A DNA stretch of 53,219 nt from Billgrantia saliphila (GTDB taxonomy: Bacteria; Pseudomonadota; Gammaproteobacteria; Pseudomonadales; Halomonadaceae). The notes under the pieces are model-generated. The model did not search any database and was not told the DNA's origin. It saw only the letters and a list, made by a program, of their open reading frames with translations. Position 1 is the first letter of the stretch, and each line of letters starts with the position of its first letter. Of this stretch, positions 7,731 through 15,711 are shown piece after piece. Made by a program: the position numbers and the translations under genes. The stretch is from contig NZ_PJRN01000020.1 of the NCBI RefSeq assembly GCF_002930105.1, forward strand, positions 1 through 53,219. Reading direction: 5' to 3'.

Positions 7731-9551
7731 CTATCGTTGGTCCAGGTACGTTTGCACCCAGGCCAGCGCACCCGGCGTGGAACGCCACTGGTCACGCATC
7801 AGCGTGCGGTACTGCCATGCCTCGGCGCGAGTCCCTGGCTCGGCCACGCCATCAGGGCCCAGCGACACGGCCCGCGTCTGCTCGGCGCACAGCATGGGCA
7901 GGGCGTGAGGATTGTGCCGCTCGATCTCACGCAGCACCGCATCGGCTTCATCGACCCGTTCGAGACGGAACAGCGCCAGCGCCCGCCCCATCAGCATGCC
8001 CAGCACCGGCCCGTCGTCGCGTCGGGCCTCGGTCATCGCCAGAGCGTCGCGCTCACGCCCTTCGCGTAACAGTTGGTCGAGCACCAGTTCCTGCAGGCCG
8101 AGGCTATCCTGATCGTCCAGCGACAGCAGGCGCTCGGCCAGCTGCCGGGAACGCGCACGAGCGCCTCGCTCCATGCCGACCACCAATGCAAGCCCGGTGC
8201 GCAACAGTACGGCATTGTCGGCGCTGTCCCACAGGAACGGCCCCTCGCCTTCGCCACGCACACGCTCCAGCCACCGCTCCAGGCGATCGGCGAGCGGTTC
8301 GAACAGGCTCGGCGACATCCACGGCAGGCTGCCGAAACGACTGGTCAGGGCCAGGGCTAGCGACTGGACCACGCGTGGCGAGTCGAGCCATTCGGGATGC
8401 GCACAGAGTTCGCGCAGCCAGTCGCCGGCCTGCACCCAGGGATCGCCCTTGAGCCCCAGCGCACTCTCGTCGTCTACCTCGACCTCGAAATGCTGTTGCC
8501 ATGCAGCGAAGAGCGTGTCCTCGCGCGCACTGCTGTGGTATTCCAGTTCGCCCTTCTCCGTGCGCCGCACGTCGAGTCCCGGCGCGGGGGGCAGCTCGGC
8601 GAGCAGCGCCTGCAACGCCGCCAGCGGCTCCGCCAGATCCTCCTCGGCATTGAGCAATTGGTCGGCCAGGGTCGCGCCGGGGTTCTCGGCCAGGTCGGCC
8701 AGGAATTGCAGTTGATCGGGTTCCAGCTCGCCCTGACGCGCCAGCCGACGGAACCAGAAGCGGGCGCGATCGGCGGCCTCCTGCTCATGCCCCTCGTGAA
8801 GTAGCAGCATGGCCTCGATATAGGCCAGGGTGGGCGAATCCGGTAACGCCTGCTGGGCACGCACGAAGGCGGCCCGAGCGCTGTCCAGGTCATCGTTGTC
8901 CAGATGCATCAGGCACAAGCGCTCGAGCGCCACGCCGCGCAGGAACATCGGGCCGCGATCGAGCACCTCGTCGAGCAGTTCGGCGCGCTTGCGCGTGAAG
9001 CCACGCTCCTGATAGAGGTCGATCAACAGTTCGAAGGCGGGTTCGGCCTGAGCCGGCAGCCGCGACCAGTCGGCGCGCTGGAACAACGATTCGAGAATCT
9101 GCTGGGCGCGACCGCGCTGGCCGGTTTCGGCGGCGATCAGCCCGGCCTCGAGCAGCGCCTGTGCCGGAGCATGGCCGCTCTCCAGAGCGGCTTTCAGCGT
9201 CGGCCCCTTCCAGTCGCGCAGCGATAACATCCACATCAGGTGATCGGGAACGTCGGCGGGCATGGAGACCGCTCCGCAGCAATGCTTGGTCTTGCGTCCC
9301 GAGTCGCACCAGCAAGGCTCGTTGCGCCCGGGTTGCGCCAACGGCTCGCAAGCGAAGCCGGCACGCTCCAGCGGGGTCTGTGACCAGAGCACGGGCGCCA
9401 ACGCCTGGGCCATGGCCAGGTCGCCGCCCATCAGCTGGGCACCCTCTTCTCGCGCCCAGGCCATGAATTCTGGGTAGCGCTCGTCCTCACGGATGGCTGC
9501 CAGGGCTCCCGCGGCAAAGCCCAGCAGCTGTTCCACCCATACTGCCAGCAT
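7731..9551 (-). CDS. SEC-C zinc-motif protein with helical repeats
   Basis: A 606-residue, mostly helical, acidic cytosolic protein. Residues 76-93 form a SEC-C metal-binding motif, GRNEPCWCDSGRKTKHCCG, the zinc knuckle first seen at the SecA C-terminus. The segment before it (LLGFAAGALAAIREDERYP) resembles the YecA/UPF0149 family. The remaining 500 residues look like degenerate TPR-type repeats, for example ARAAFVRAQQALPDSPTLAY. The start at 9551 is chosen over an upstream one because GGAGAG is correctly placed and an extended -10 lies just upstream. SEC-C proteins often act with SecA or ribosomes; the function here is unknown. It converges on ampG with only 15 bp between stops. Confidence 0.8.
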   Translation of the reverse strand: MLAVWVEQLLGFAAGALAAIREDERYPEFMAWAREEGAQLMGGDLAMAQALAPVLWSQTPLERAGFACEPLAQPGRNEPCWCDSGRKTKHCCGAVSMPADVPDHLMWMLSLRDWKGPTLKAALESGHAPAQALLEAGLIAAETGQRGRAQQILESLFQRADWSRLPAQAEPAFELLIDLYQERGFTRKRAELLDEVLDRGPMFLRGVALERLCLMHLDNDDLDSARAAFVRAQQALPDSPTLAYIEAMLLLHEGHEQEAADRARFWFRRLARQGELEPDQLQFLADLAENPGATLADQLLNAEEDLAEPLAALQALLAELPPAPGLDVRRTEKGELEYHSSAREDTLFAAWQQHFEVEVDDESALGLKGDPWVQAGDWLRELCAHPEWLDSPRVVQSLALALTSRFGSLPWMSPSLFEPLADRLERWLERVRGEGEGPFLWDSADNAVLLRTGLALVVGMERGARARSRQLAERLLSLDDQDSLGLQELVLDQLLREGRERDALAMTEARRDDGPVLGMLMGRALALFRLERVDEADAVLREIERHNPHALPMLCAEQTRAVSLGPDGVAEPGTRAEAWQYRTLMRDQWRSTPGALAWVQTYLDQR

Positions 9552-9580
9552 CGCACTCTCCGCCAGTGAAAAAGGCGAAT

Positions 9581-9589
9581 ATTCTAACA
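9581..9589 (-). promoter_or_regulatory. Extended -10 promoter of the SEC-C gene
   Basis: TGT-TAGAAT on the minus strand (9589 to 9581) is an extended -10 element about 30 nt before the ATG at 9551. Its position argues against a start codon further upstream. No clear -35 element is seen. Confidence 0.5.
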
Positions 9590-9642
9590 GGGAAGCGCGG
9601 CTCGATGTCGCCTGCAAGGCGTCATCGACCAGAACAGAAATT

Positions 9643-10887
9643 TCAGCGCCGCGCCCACGCCAGGAGCGGGCGCGTTCGTGCCTGCAGGTCCAGGCGAGCG
9701 CCGAGGCGCACCAGGTTCCAGTAATGTCCGTTCAGGGTACGTGACAACAGCAGGATATCCGCCGGCGGCTGTAGCCGATCCATGGCCGCCCAGACCTTGG
9801 GCGCGAGTTCGCGCAACCGACGATGCACCCGAACGTCGGCGAAGTCCTGGATGCCCGGTTCGAACAGCGGCGCCACGGCTTCGACAGCTTCGCGGTACAG
9901 CGCCAGCGGCGCGCCCTGCCCCTGGCGCCCCCCCAGCCGCCGCAGCGCATCGTCCATGGCCATGGCATCGCCCGCCAAGGTGGCATCGAGCAAATGCATC
10001 AAGGGGCGAAGATGCGCCTCCGGCACCGCAATCACCGACCCCAGGTCGTAGACGACCAGCCGGCCCTCGGCGTCGACGGCAAAATTGCCGGCATGAGGAT
10101 CGGCGTGCAGCTCGCCATGGATGAAGAGTTCCTCGGTGAGCCAGTCGGCCAGCGTCGTGGCGACACGCTGCCGCAAGGCGTCGTCGGCGCCTTCCATGTC
10201 GCGCAGCGGGGTACCGGCCACGTAGCGCATGGCCAGTACTCGCGGCCCGGAGAGTTCGGGCATCGGCTCGGGTATCACCAGCCCGTCCAGATGGCCGTAA
10301 CGCTGTCGATAGCGCGCCAGCGCTAGCGCTTCGGCATGGTAGTCGAGCTCGTGGCGAAGACTGGCGGCGAGCTCCTCGAATAGCGCATCCAGGCGCACCT
10401 GAGGAATCTTGAGCCAGCGCCCCAGACGCATGATGCGACGAAGCTGGGCCAGGTCGTCCTCCAGCACGTCGGCCAGGCCCGGATACTGTACCTTGAGCAC
10501 CAGCTGCTCACCCTCATGACTCACCGCGCGATGCACCTGCCCCATGGAGGCGCTGGCGAAGGGTCGGCGTTCGATCTCGCGAAAGTGCCGCTCCGGGTCG
10601 CCGTAGCTCCCGACCAGCGTGCGACATATGTCGCCCCACGGCATGGGCTCGGCCTGGCGCTGGAGGCGCGCCAGCTCCTCGGCGAGATCCGGGGGCAGCA
10701 GGTCGTCCCACTGGGCCATGATCTGGGCCAGCTTCATCGCCGGCCCCTTCAGCTCGGAAAGTCCCTCGAATAACGCCTCGCCCAGCGTGCGCCAATCGGC
10801 CTGGCCGCCCAGTCGCGTACGCAGCACGGCGCCTCCGGTGCGGGCCCCGAGTCCCAGCAGACGCCGCGTTCTGCCCCGTTCGCGCAT
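9643..10887 (-). CDS. AarF/ABC1/UbiB-family atypical kinase
   Basis: A 414-residue member of the UbiB protein-kinase-like family. The invariant KxGQ-type motif appears as SELKGPAMKLAQI (about residues 44-56). The glycine loop is the alanine-rich ASASMGQVHRA, the ATP lysine lies in LVLKVQYPG, the catalytic loop is HGELHADPHAGNF, and the metal motif is VYDLGS. UbiB proteins support coenzyme Q biosynthesis as ATPases. This copy lacks the C-terminal membrane helices of true UbiB and stands away from ubiE and ubiJ, so it is better called an AarF-like paralogue. GAGGTGA lies 4 nt before the ATG. It precedes the SEC-C gene by 91 bp on the same strand. Confidence 0.88.
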   Translation of the reverse strand: MRERGRTRRLLGLGARTGGAVLRTRLGGQADWRTLGEALFEGLSELKGPAMKLAQIMAQWDDLLPPDLAEELARLQRQAEPMPWGDICRTLVGSYGDPERHFREIERRPFASASMGQVHRAVSHEGEQLVLKVQYPGLADVLEDDLAQLRRIMRLGRWLKIPQVRLDALFEELAASLRHELDYHAEALALARYRQRYGHLDGLVIPEPMPELSGPRVLAMRYVAGTPLRDMEGADDALRQRVATTLADWLTEELFIHGELHADPHAGNFAVDAEGRLVVYDLGSVIAVPEAHLRPLMHLLDATLAGDAMAMDDALRRLGGRQGQGAPLALYREAVEAVAPLFEPGIQDFADVRVHRRLRELAPKVWAAMDRLQPPADILLLSRTLNGHYWNLVRLGARLDLQARTRPLLAWARR

Positions 10888-11061
10888 TCGATCACCTCGC
10901 CTTTAGCCCGCTCCGTTCCGTCCATCTGTCATGCCGCTTCATCTGACTGACCGTCCAACCGCCCGGCTGTTACCAGCCTCGTACGCTGCGATGAGCTCGC
11001 ACTGGTGGTCATGGCGCCACGATACTGTAAGAATGTCCATAACGGATTACGGGAAGCGACC

Positions 11062-12993
11062 ATGCGCCTCATCATCGCCGAAAAACCCAGCCTGGCCCGA
11101 GCCATCGCCGAAGCCCTTCCGGGCGGTGCCCGCCGCGAGGATGGCGCCCTTCACTCGGGTGATACCGTGGTGACCTGGTGCCTGGGCCATCTGCTGGAAC
11201 AGGCCCCACCCGACGCCTACGACCCCGCCTTCAAGCAATGGCGGCTGGACCATCTGCCGATTCTGCCGGCGCGCTGGCAGCTTGCCCCGCGCCCCAAGGC
11301 CCGGGGGCAGCTTGCCATCATACGCAAGCTGCTCAAGCAGGCCCGTGCGGTGGTGCACGCCGGCGATCCGGACCGCGAGGGACAACTGCTGGTTCAGGAG
11401 GTCATCGAATACCTGGGCTGGAAGGGGCCGGTGTCGCGCCTGCTGATCAGCGACCTCAATCGGCCGGCGGTGCAGCGCGCCCTGATGCGGCTCGAAGACA
11501 ACGCCCGCTACCAGCCGCTCTACCGTGCCGCCGAGTCCCGCTCGCGCGCCGATTGGCTGTACGGCATCAATCTGACCCGGGCCTGGACCCTGACCGGGCG
11601 TCAAGCCGGGCATGACGGTGTCCTCTCCGTCGGCCGGGTGCAGACACCCGTGCTCGGCCTGGTGGTGCGTCGCGATGACGAGATACGCGATTTCGTCCCT
11701 TATCCCTTCCATGTGTTGTGGAGCGACCTGGCGGTAGCCAACGGTCAGCTGCGCGCCTGGTGGCAACCCGGTGAGAACCATCGGCTCGACGACCAGGGCC
11801 GACTGCTCGATCCCGCCCCGGCCGTGGCTCTGGCCGAGCGGCTGCCCAATGCCGTGGGACATCTGACGTCGCTCGCCACGCGGCAGCGGCGCCAGACTGC
11901 ACCGCTGCCCTACTCGCTCTCCGCGCTGCAGGTGGATGCCGCCCGGCGCTTCGGACTCTCGGCCCAGGCGGTGCTCGATATCTGCCAGCGGCTCTACGAG
12001 CGCCACAAGCTGATCACCTATCCGCGCTCGGACTGTCGCTACCTGCCGGAAGAGCATTTCGCCCAGGCGCGCGCCGCTCTCGAAAGCGCCTGTCGCAGCG
12101 ACGAGACGCTGCGCGGCTGGCTGAGCGGCGCCAATTTCCGGCTGCGCTCGAAAGCATGGGACGACAAGAAGGTGGGTGCCCATCACGCGCTCGCGCCCAC
12201 CGGCAAGCCGGCCGAGCTCGATCGCCTCGAGCGCGCCGAAGCCGACGTGTTTCGCCTGATTGCGCGCAACGTTCTCGCACAGTTCTATCCCCCGCTGGTA
12301 GTCAGCGAGGTGAAGGCGGAATTCACCATACTCGACGAGTGCTTTCGTGCCAGCGGCCAGGAAGTGCTCGGACCCGGCTGGAAACCGCTGTTCACCACCC
12401 GCGACGAGGCGCCGCCTCTGCCGCCGCTCGTCGAAGGGGAAACCTGCCGGGTCGAGGCCTGCGGTGTCGAGGACCGCGAGACCCGTCCTCCCGAGCCCTT
12501 CAGCGATGCCAGCCTGATCAAGGCGATGATGAACATCGCCCGCTACGTCGACGATGCCGACGTAAAGCGCACCCTGCGCGAGCACGATGGGCTGGGCACC
12601 GAGGCGACCCGCGCCGGGATCATCGAAACCCTCATCGAGCGTGGTTATCTGGTTCGTCAGAAAAAGACGCTGCGCGCCACCCGGCTCGGCAGCGGCTTGA
12701 TTGCCTCGCTTCCCGACGCCGCCACGCGGCCCGAGCGTACCGCGCTGTGGGAACAACGCCTGGCGGCCATCGCCGAACGCAATGACGATCCAGCCCCTTT
12801 TCTCGCCTCGCTGATCGAGGATCTGCATGGCCTGCTGAGCTGTGCCGATACCGCCCGATTGCGCCAAGCCATGGCCACGGCCCAGGGAGAAAGCGCACCG
12901 ACGACATCACGTCGCGGCAAGGCCGGCACCTCTCGGCGTCGCAGTGGCAAGGGCAAGCCAACTACGCGCCGCCGGCAGCGAAGCAGTGCCTGA
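11062..12993 (+). CDS. topB: DNA topoisomerase III
   Basis: A 643-residue type IA topoisomerase. The N-terminal Toprim domain begins MRLIIAEKPSLARAIAEALP and has the acidic HAGDPDREGQLLVQEV triad. The nucleophilic tyrosine is in LITYPRSD (residue 320). TopB relaxes and decatenates single-stranded DNA junctions at replication forks and helps resolve converging forks. The C-terminal tail from about residue 615 is rich in Arg, Lys and Ser and should bind DNA; no zinc ribbons are present. The start at 11062 is fixed by family alignment and a GGGAAG site; an upstream ATG at 11005 would only add non-conserved residues. Length is close to the 653 residues of E. coli TopB. Confidence 0.95.
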   Translation: MRLIIAEKPSLARAIAEALPGGARREDGALHSGDTVVTWCLGHLLEQAPPDAYDPAFKQWRLDHLPILPARWQLAPRPKARGQLAIIRKLLKQARAVVHAGDPDREGQLLVQEVIEYLGWKGPVSRLLISDLNRPAVQRALMRLEDNARYQPLYRAAESRSRADWLYGINLTRAWTLTGRQAGHDGVLSVGRVQTPVLGLVVRRDDEIRDFVPYPFHVLWSDLAVANGQLRAWWQPGENHRLDDQGRLLDPAPAVALAERLPNAVGHLTSLATRQRRQTAPLPYSLSALQVDAARRFGLSAQAVLDICQRLYERHKLITYPRSDCRYLPEEHFAQARAALESACRSDETLRGWLSGANFRLRSKAWDDKKVGAHHALAPTGKPAELDRLERAEADVFRLIARNVLAQFYPPLVVSEVKAEFTILDECFRASGQEVLGPGWKPLFTTRDEAPPLPPLVEGETCRVEACGVEDRETRPPEPFSDASLIKAMMNIARYVDDADVKRTLREHDGLGTEATRAGIIETLIERGYLVRQKKTLRATRLGSGLIASLPDAATRPERTALWEQRLAAIAERNDDPAPFLASLIEDLHGLLSCADTARLRQAMATAQGESAPTTSRRGKAGTSRRRSGKGKPTTRRRQRSSA

Positions 12994-13065
12994 GGCCGGG
13001 TTACCGCGCTGACCCGCCACGGGATTCCTGCTAGGTTGGGGCGTCTTCTACAGCCAGGCACCGCC

Positions 13066-13965
13066 ATGCACTCCGAGACTCATCTTGTCGCTGGCCCTGG
13101 GGCTCTCGGCCGCTTGATCGCCCTGCATCTGGCAGACACGGTGCCGGTCGTGCTTGCCGGCCGCCGCCCCCTGCCTGCCGAGCAGACACTGACCACACCG
13201 GAAGGGGAGCGCCGAACGCGGCGTCTCGACACGGCAGACGTACACGCCCTGCCCGCTCTATCGCCATCGTTCGTCCACCTGACCACCAAGGCCTATGCCG
13301 CCGAAACGGCATACGCGAGCGTATTCGAACGGCTGCCTCCGACCACGCCGCTGGTGCTGTGGCAGAACGGTTACCAAGTGCAACCCCAGCTCGACCAACG
13401 CCACCCCGGGCCGGTGCTGTGCGCCTCCACGACGGAGGGCGCCTGGCTGGAGGGGGACGGAGGAGTGGTGCACGCCGGACACGGCATCACCTATGTCGGC
13501 GATCTCGGCCATCGTCATGCCGCGCTCGGCCAGCGGCTGGCCACGGTACTGGGCCGAGCCGGTCTCGACGCCCGGGCGGTCGACGATATCGCCTTGCGCC
13601 TATGGTACAAGCTGGCCGTCAACGCCGCCGTCAATCCGTTGACCGCACGCTTTCGCATCCGCAACGGTCAGCTCCGCGATCGCCCCTTTCGGCCGGTAGT
13701 CGAGCGTCTGATCGACGAGATCGCCCCGATCCTGGTCGCCGAAGGCATCGAACCGCCTGAGGCCGGCTGGCATGCGCTGGTATGGCGAGTGGTCGAAGGT
13801 ACCGCTCACAATCGCTCCTCTATGCTGCAGGACGTTCTGGCGGGGCGCCCCCTGGAGCGAGAGGCGATCCTGCAACCGCTGTTAACGGCTGCCAAGCGGC
13901 ATGACCTGGCCGCGCCCACCCTGGCGGAACTGGACGGATACCTGGCTCGAGCGGCATCGCGCTAG
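13066..13965 (+). CDS. 2-Dehydropantoate 2-reductase-like protein (PanE/ApbA family)
   Basis: A 299-residue NADPH-dependent reductase. The N-terminal Rossmann fold starts HLVAGPGALGRLIALHLA, a variant of GxGAxG. The C-terminal domain carries LWYKLAVNAAVNPLTA with the catalytic lysine, and NRSSMLQDV, which matches the conserved substrate-binding serine region. PanE makes pantoate for coenzyme A biosynthesis. Many genomes carry several paralogues with unknown substrates, so pantoate synthesis is likely but not certain. The start at 13066 fits the nucleotide-binding strand; the ribosome-binding site is weak. It follows topB after 72 bp and ends before a barrel protein with its own promoter. Confidence 0.82.
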   Translation: MHSETHLVAGPGALGRLIALHLADTVPVVLAGRRPLPAEQTLTTPEGERRTRRLDTADVHALPALSPSFVHLTTKAYAAETAYASVFERLPPTTPLVLWQNGYQVQPQLDQRHPGPVLCASTTEGAWLEGDGGVVHAGHGITYVGDLGHRHAALGQRLATVLGRAGLDARAVDDIALRLWYKLAVNAAVNPLTARFRIRNGQLRDRPFRPVVERLIDEIAPILVAEGIEPPEAGWHALVWRVVEGTAHNRSSMLQDVLAGRPLEREAILQPLLTAAKRHDLAAPTLAELDGYLARAASR

Positions 13966-14000
13966 CGTTGAGATACCGCCTGGCGGGGCTCACATTGGCC

Positions 14001-14009
14001 TGCTAATAT
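14001..14009 (+). promoter_or_regulatory. Extended -10 promoter of the outer-membrane barrel gene
   Basis: TGC-TAATAT forms an extended -10 element 65 bp before the ATG at 14074. No convincing -35 hexamer is present, which is common for extended -10 promoters. Confidence 0.4.
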
Positions 14010-14073
14010 TTTTCATGTTGCGACCAGACGCCGAAGATGCGTCGAAACACGTTGCACAGGGAATGGGCAGGAA

Positions 14074-14730
14074 ATGAAAGCGGGTATCGCAGGTGCCATT
14101 ACCATGGCGGCCAGTCTTGCGCTGATGTCATCCTTGGCATGGGCGGAACAGGCGGTGCTCGATCACGGCGAAGCGCCCGCCTTTACCGAAGCCAATGGCG
14201 AACTGCTGGCCTCGCTGGCTCTGTCTCGCCTCGACGTTCCCTCCTTCACCGTTCGCGCCAGCGATCTGATGTATCTGGACAATGGTCTTGTTGTAGAGGG
14301 CGCCGACCTCGAAACTCCCGACGGCTATACGTCAGGCTTTCGCCTGACGGCCGGTTTCTCTCCGAAGAGCCTGCCGCAGGTCGATCTGGGCGCCGAGCTG
14401 ACCTATCGCGAAAGCGACGAGGTTCCCGCTCGCCACGCCGATCAGGCGATGCTTCTCAACACCACCACGGTGGGCGGTAGTCTGCTGGCAGGCGTGCGCC
14501 TCGGCCAGTTCGGTGTCTACGCCAAATCCGGTTTCGTAGAATGGGAAGGCGATCCGGTCAACCAGAGCGAACCGCTTTACATGGCAACGGCCGGCACGTC
14601 ACGCATCCAGGGCTTCGGCGCCCGGCTTCAGCATAAGCGGCTCGTCAGTCGGCTGGAGTTCGAAGAGATCGATGCACCGAGCATGGCGCATCTCAATCTT
14701 GTCACCGCCTCGCTGCACTATCCTTTCTAG
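14074..14730 (+). CDS. Outer-membrane beta-barrel protein, YfaZ-like
   Basis: A 218-residue exported protein. The signal peptide ends at SLAWAEQA (cleavage about residue 24). The mature part alternates polar and hydrophobic residues in eight or so beta strands, and ends with SLHYPF, the C-terminal phenylalanine signature recognised by BamA. It is too short for a general porin and fits small eight-strand barrels. The layout (LSRLDVPSF, YTSGFRLTAGFSP, VGGSLLAGVRLGQFGVYAKSG) recalls YfaZ-type proteins, but the family assignment is tentative and no function is known. It has its own extended -10 promoter. Confidence 0.75.
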   Translation: MKAGIAGAITMAASLALMSSLAWAEQAVLDHGEAPAFTEANGELLASLALSRLDVPSFTVRASDLMYLDNGLVVEGADLETPDGYTSGFRLTAGFSPKSLPQVDLGAELTYRESDEVPARHADQAMLLNTTTVGGSLLAGVRLGQFGVYAKSGFVEWEGDPVNQSEPLYMATAGTSRIQGFGARLQHKRLVSRLEFEEIDAPSMAHLNLVTASLHYPF

Positions 14731-14833
14731 CCCATCCTGTTGGCTCATTGCAGGGCGTCTCGACGTCTGACGTTACTATTTCAAGTCGCTTCACATATAA
14801 CGAAATACCTGGAGATCATTTTTTTTCATACCC

Positions 14834-14862
14834 CTGCGTTCTTATGTGGAATGGCCTATAGT
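14834..14862 (+). promoter_or_regulatory. Promoter of the peroxiredoxin gene
   Basis: TATAGT (14857-14862) is a good -10 element. At 17 bp upstream the -35 is only CTGCGT (14834-14839), which suggests help from an activator. The predicted start near 14869 leaves a leader of about 58 nt. A run of eight T at 14819-14826 precedes it. Confidence 0.5.
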
Positions 14863-14926
14863 GATACGGTCGCCGACGCCGAGCGCGCGGCGGCTCTTTC
14901 TTGAACCTGCTCCTGGAGTCACGAAG

Positions 14927-15586
14927 ATGAGTCTCAGAATCGGCGATACCGCGCCCGATTTCACGGCGCAAACCACCCAGGGTACGCTGAACTTTCACGA
15001 ATGGATTGGCGATAGCTGGTGCATTCTCTTCTCGCATCCCAAGGACTTCACGCCGGTCTGCACCACCGAGCTGGGCTACATGGCCAGGCTCAAGCCCGAA
15101 TTCGACAAGCGCAATACAAAGATCATCGGCCTGTCGGTCGACCCGGTCGACAACCATGCTGCCTGGGCCAAGGATATCGAAGAGACCCAGGGCACTGCTC
15201 CCAACTACCCGATGATCGGCGACGACAAACTCGAAGTGGCCAAGCTGTACGACATGCTGCCCGCCGAGGAGCCCGGCAGCGCCGAAGGCCGCACCCCGGC
15301 CGACAATGCCACGGTGCGTGCGGTGTTCGTGATCGGACCGGACAAGAAGATCAAGGCAATGTTGATCTATCCGATGACCTCGGGACGCGATTTCAACGAG
15401 GTGCTGCGCTTGCTCGACTCCGTGCAGCTGAGCGCCAAGCACACCGTGGCCACGCCGGTGAACTGGAAGCCCGGCGAGGACGTTATCATCCCCCCCTCGG
15501 TCAGCGACGAAGAGGCGAAGCAGAAGTACCCGGAAGGCTTCTCTACCCTCAAGCCCTACCTGCGTACGGTCAAGCAGCCCCAGTAA
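14927..15586 (+). CDS. 1-Cys peroxiredoxin (Prx6 family)
   Basis: A 219-residue cytosolic thiol peroxidase that reduces hydrogen peroxide and organic hydroperoxides. The peroxidatic cysteine, C45, lies in FTPVCTTELG, the Prx6-type motif, and GRDFNEVLRLLDS gives the conserved arginine. The long C-terminal domain (about residues 155-219, with TPVNWKPGEDVIIPP and YLRTVKQP) places it in the Prx6 group rather than AhpC. No resolving cysteine is seen, so a partner thiol would be needed. ATG 14927 is supported by a GGAG about 10 nt upstream. A terminator follows directly. Confidence 0.93.
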   Translation: MSLRIGDTAPDFTAQTTQGTLNFHEWIGDSWCILFSHPKDFTPVCTTELGYMARLKPEFDKRNTKIIGLSVDPVDNHAAWAKDIEETQGTAPNYPMIGDDKLEVAKLYDMLPAEEPGSAEGRTPADNATVRAVFVIGPDKKIKAMLIYPMTSGRDFNEVLRLLDSVQLSAKHTVATPVNWKPGEDVIIPPSVSDEEAKQKYPEGFSTLKPYLRTVKQPQ

Positions 15587-15616
15587 GCTTGGCTTGCGTT
15601 GCCACCACTCATGAAT

Positions 15617-15642
15617 CGCCCCGGCCAAGCCGGGGCGTTCTT
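15617..15642 (+). terminator. Rho-independent terminator of the peroxiredoxin gene
   Basis: A perfect 9-bp GC-rich stem (15617-15625 with 15629-15637) with a CAA loop is followed by TTCTTGT. It sits 30 bp after the stop codon. Confidence 0.75.
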
Positions 15643-15711
15643 GTCTGGGGTAGCCACACGAGAAAAGTCTACGGGCTATGGCCAGACGAGGCGAGAAGCA
15701 GCAGTAACTTG

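Noticed and set aside
6887..8452. A 521-codon open frame on the plus strand across ampG and the SEC-C gene
   Set aside because: It runs in another frame of ampG and antisense to the SEC-C gene. Its composition (many Arg, Pro, Ala and His) is typical of shadow frames in GC-rich DNA, and it matches no family.
11047..12867. A 606-codon open frame antisense to topB
   Set aside because: It mirrors the codon phase of topB and has low-complexity composition without a ribosome-binding site. topB is clearly the real gene.
14473..14480. GGCGGTAG inside the outer-membrane barrel gene
   Set aside because: It matches the RfaH ops core but lies within coding sequence, far from an operon leader; it mainly shows that the eight bases occur by chance in this DNA.
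14800..14870. A possible OxyR site before the peroxiredoxin gene
   Set aside because: The region is AT-rich and has a TATAGT -10, but I could not fit the four spaced ATAG-type half-sites of OxyR.
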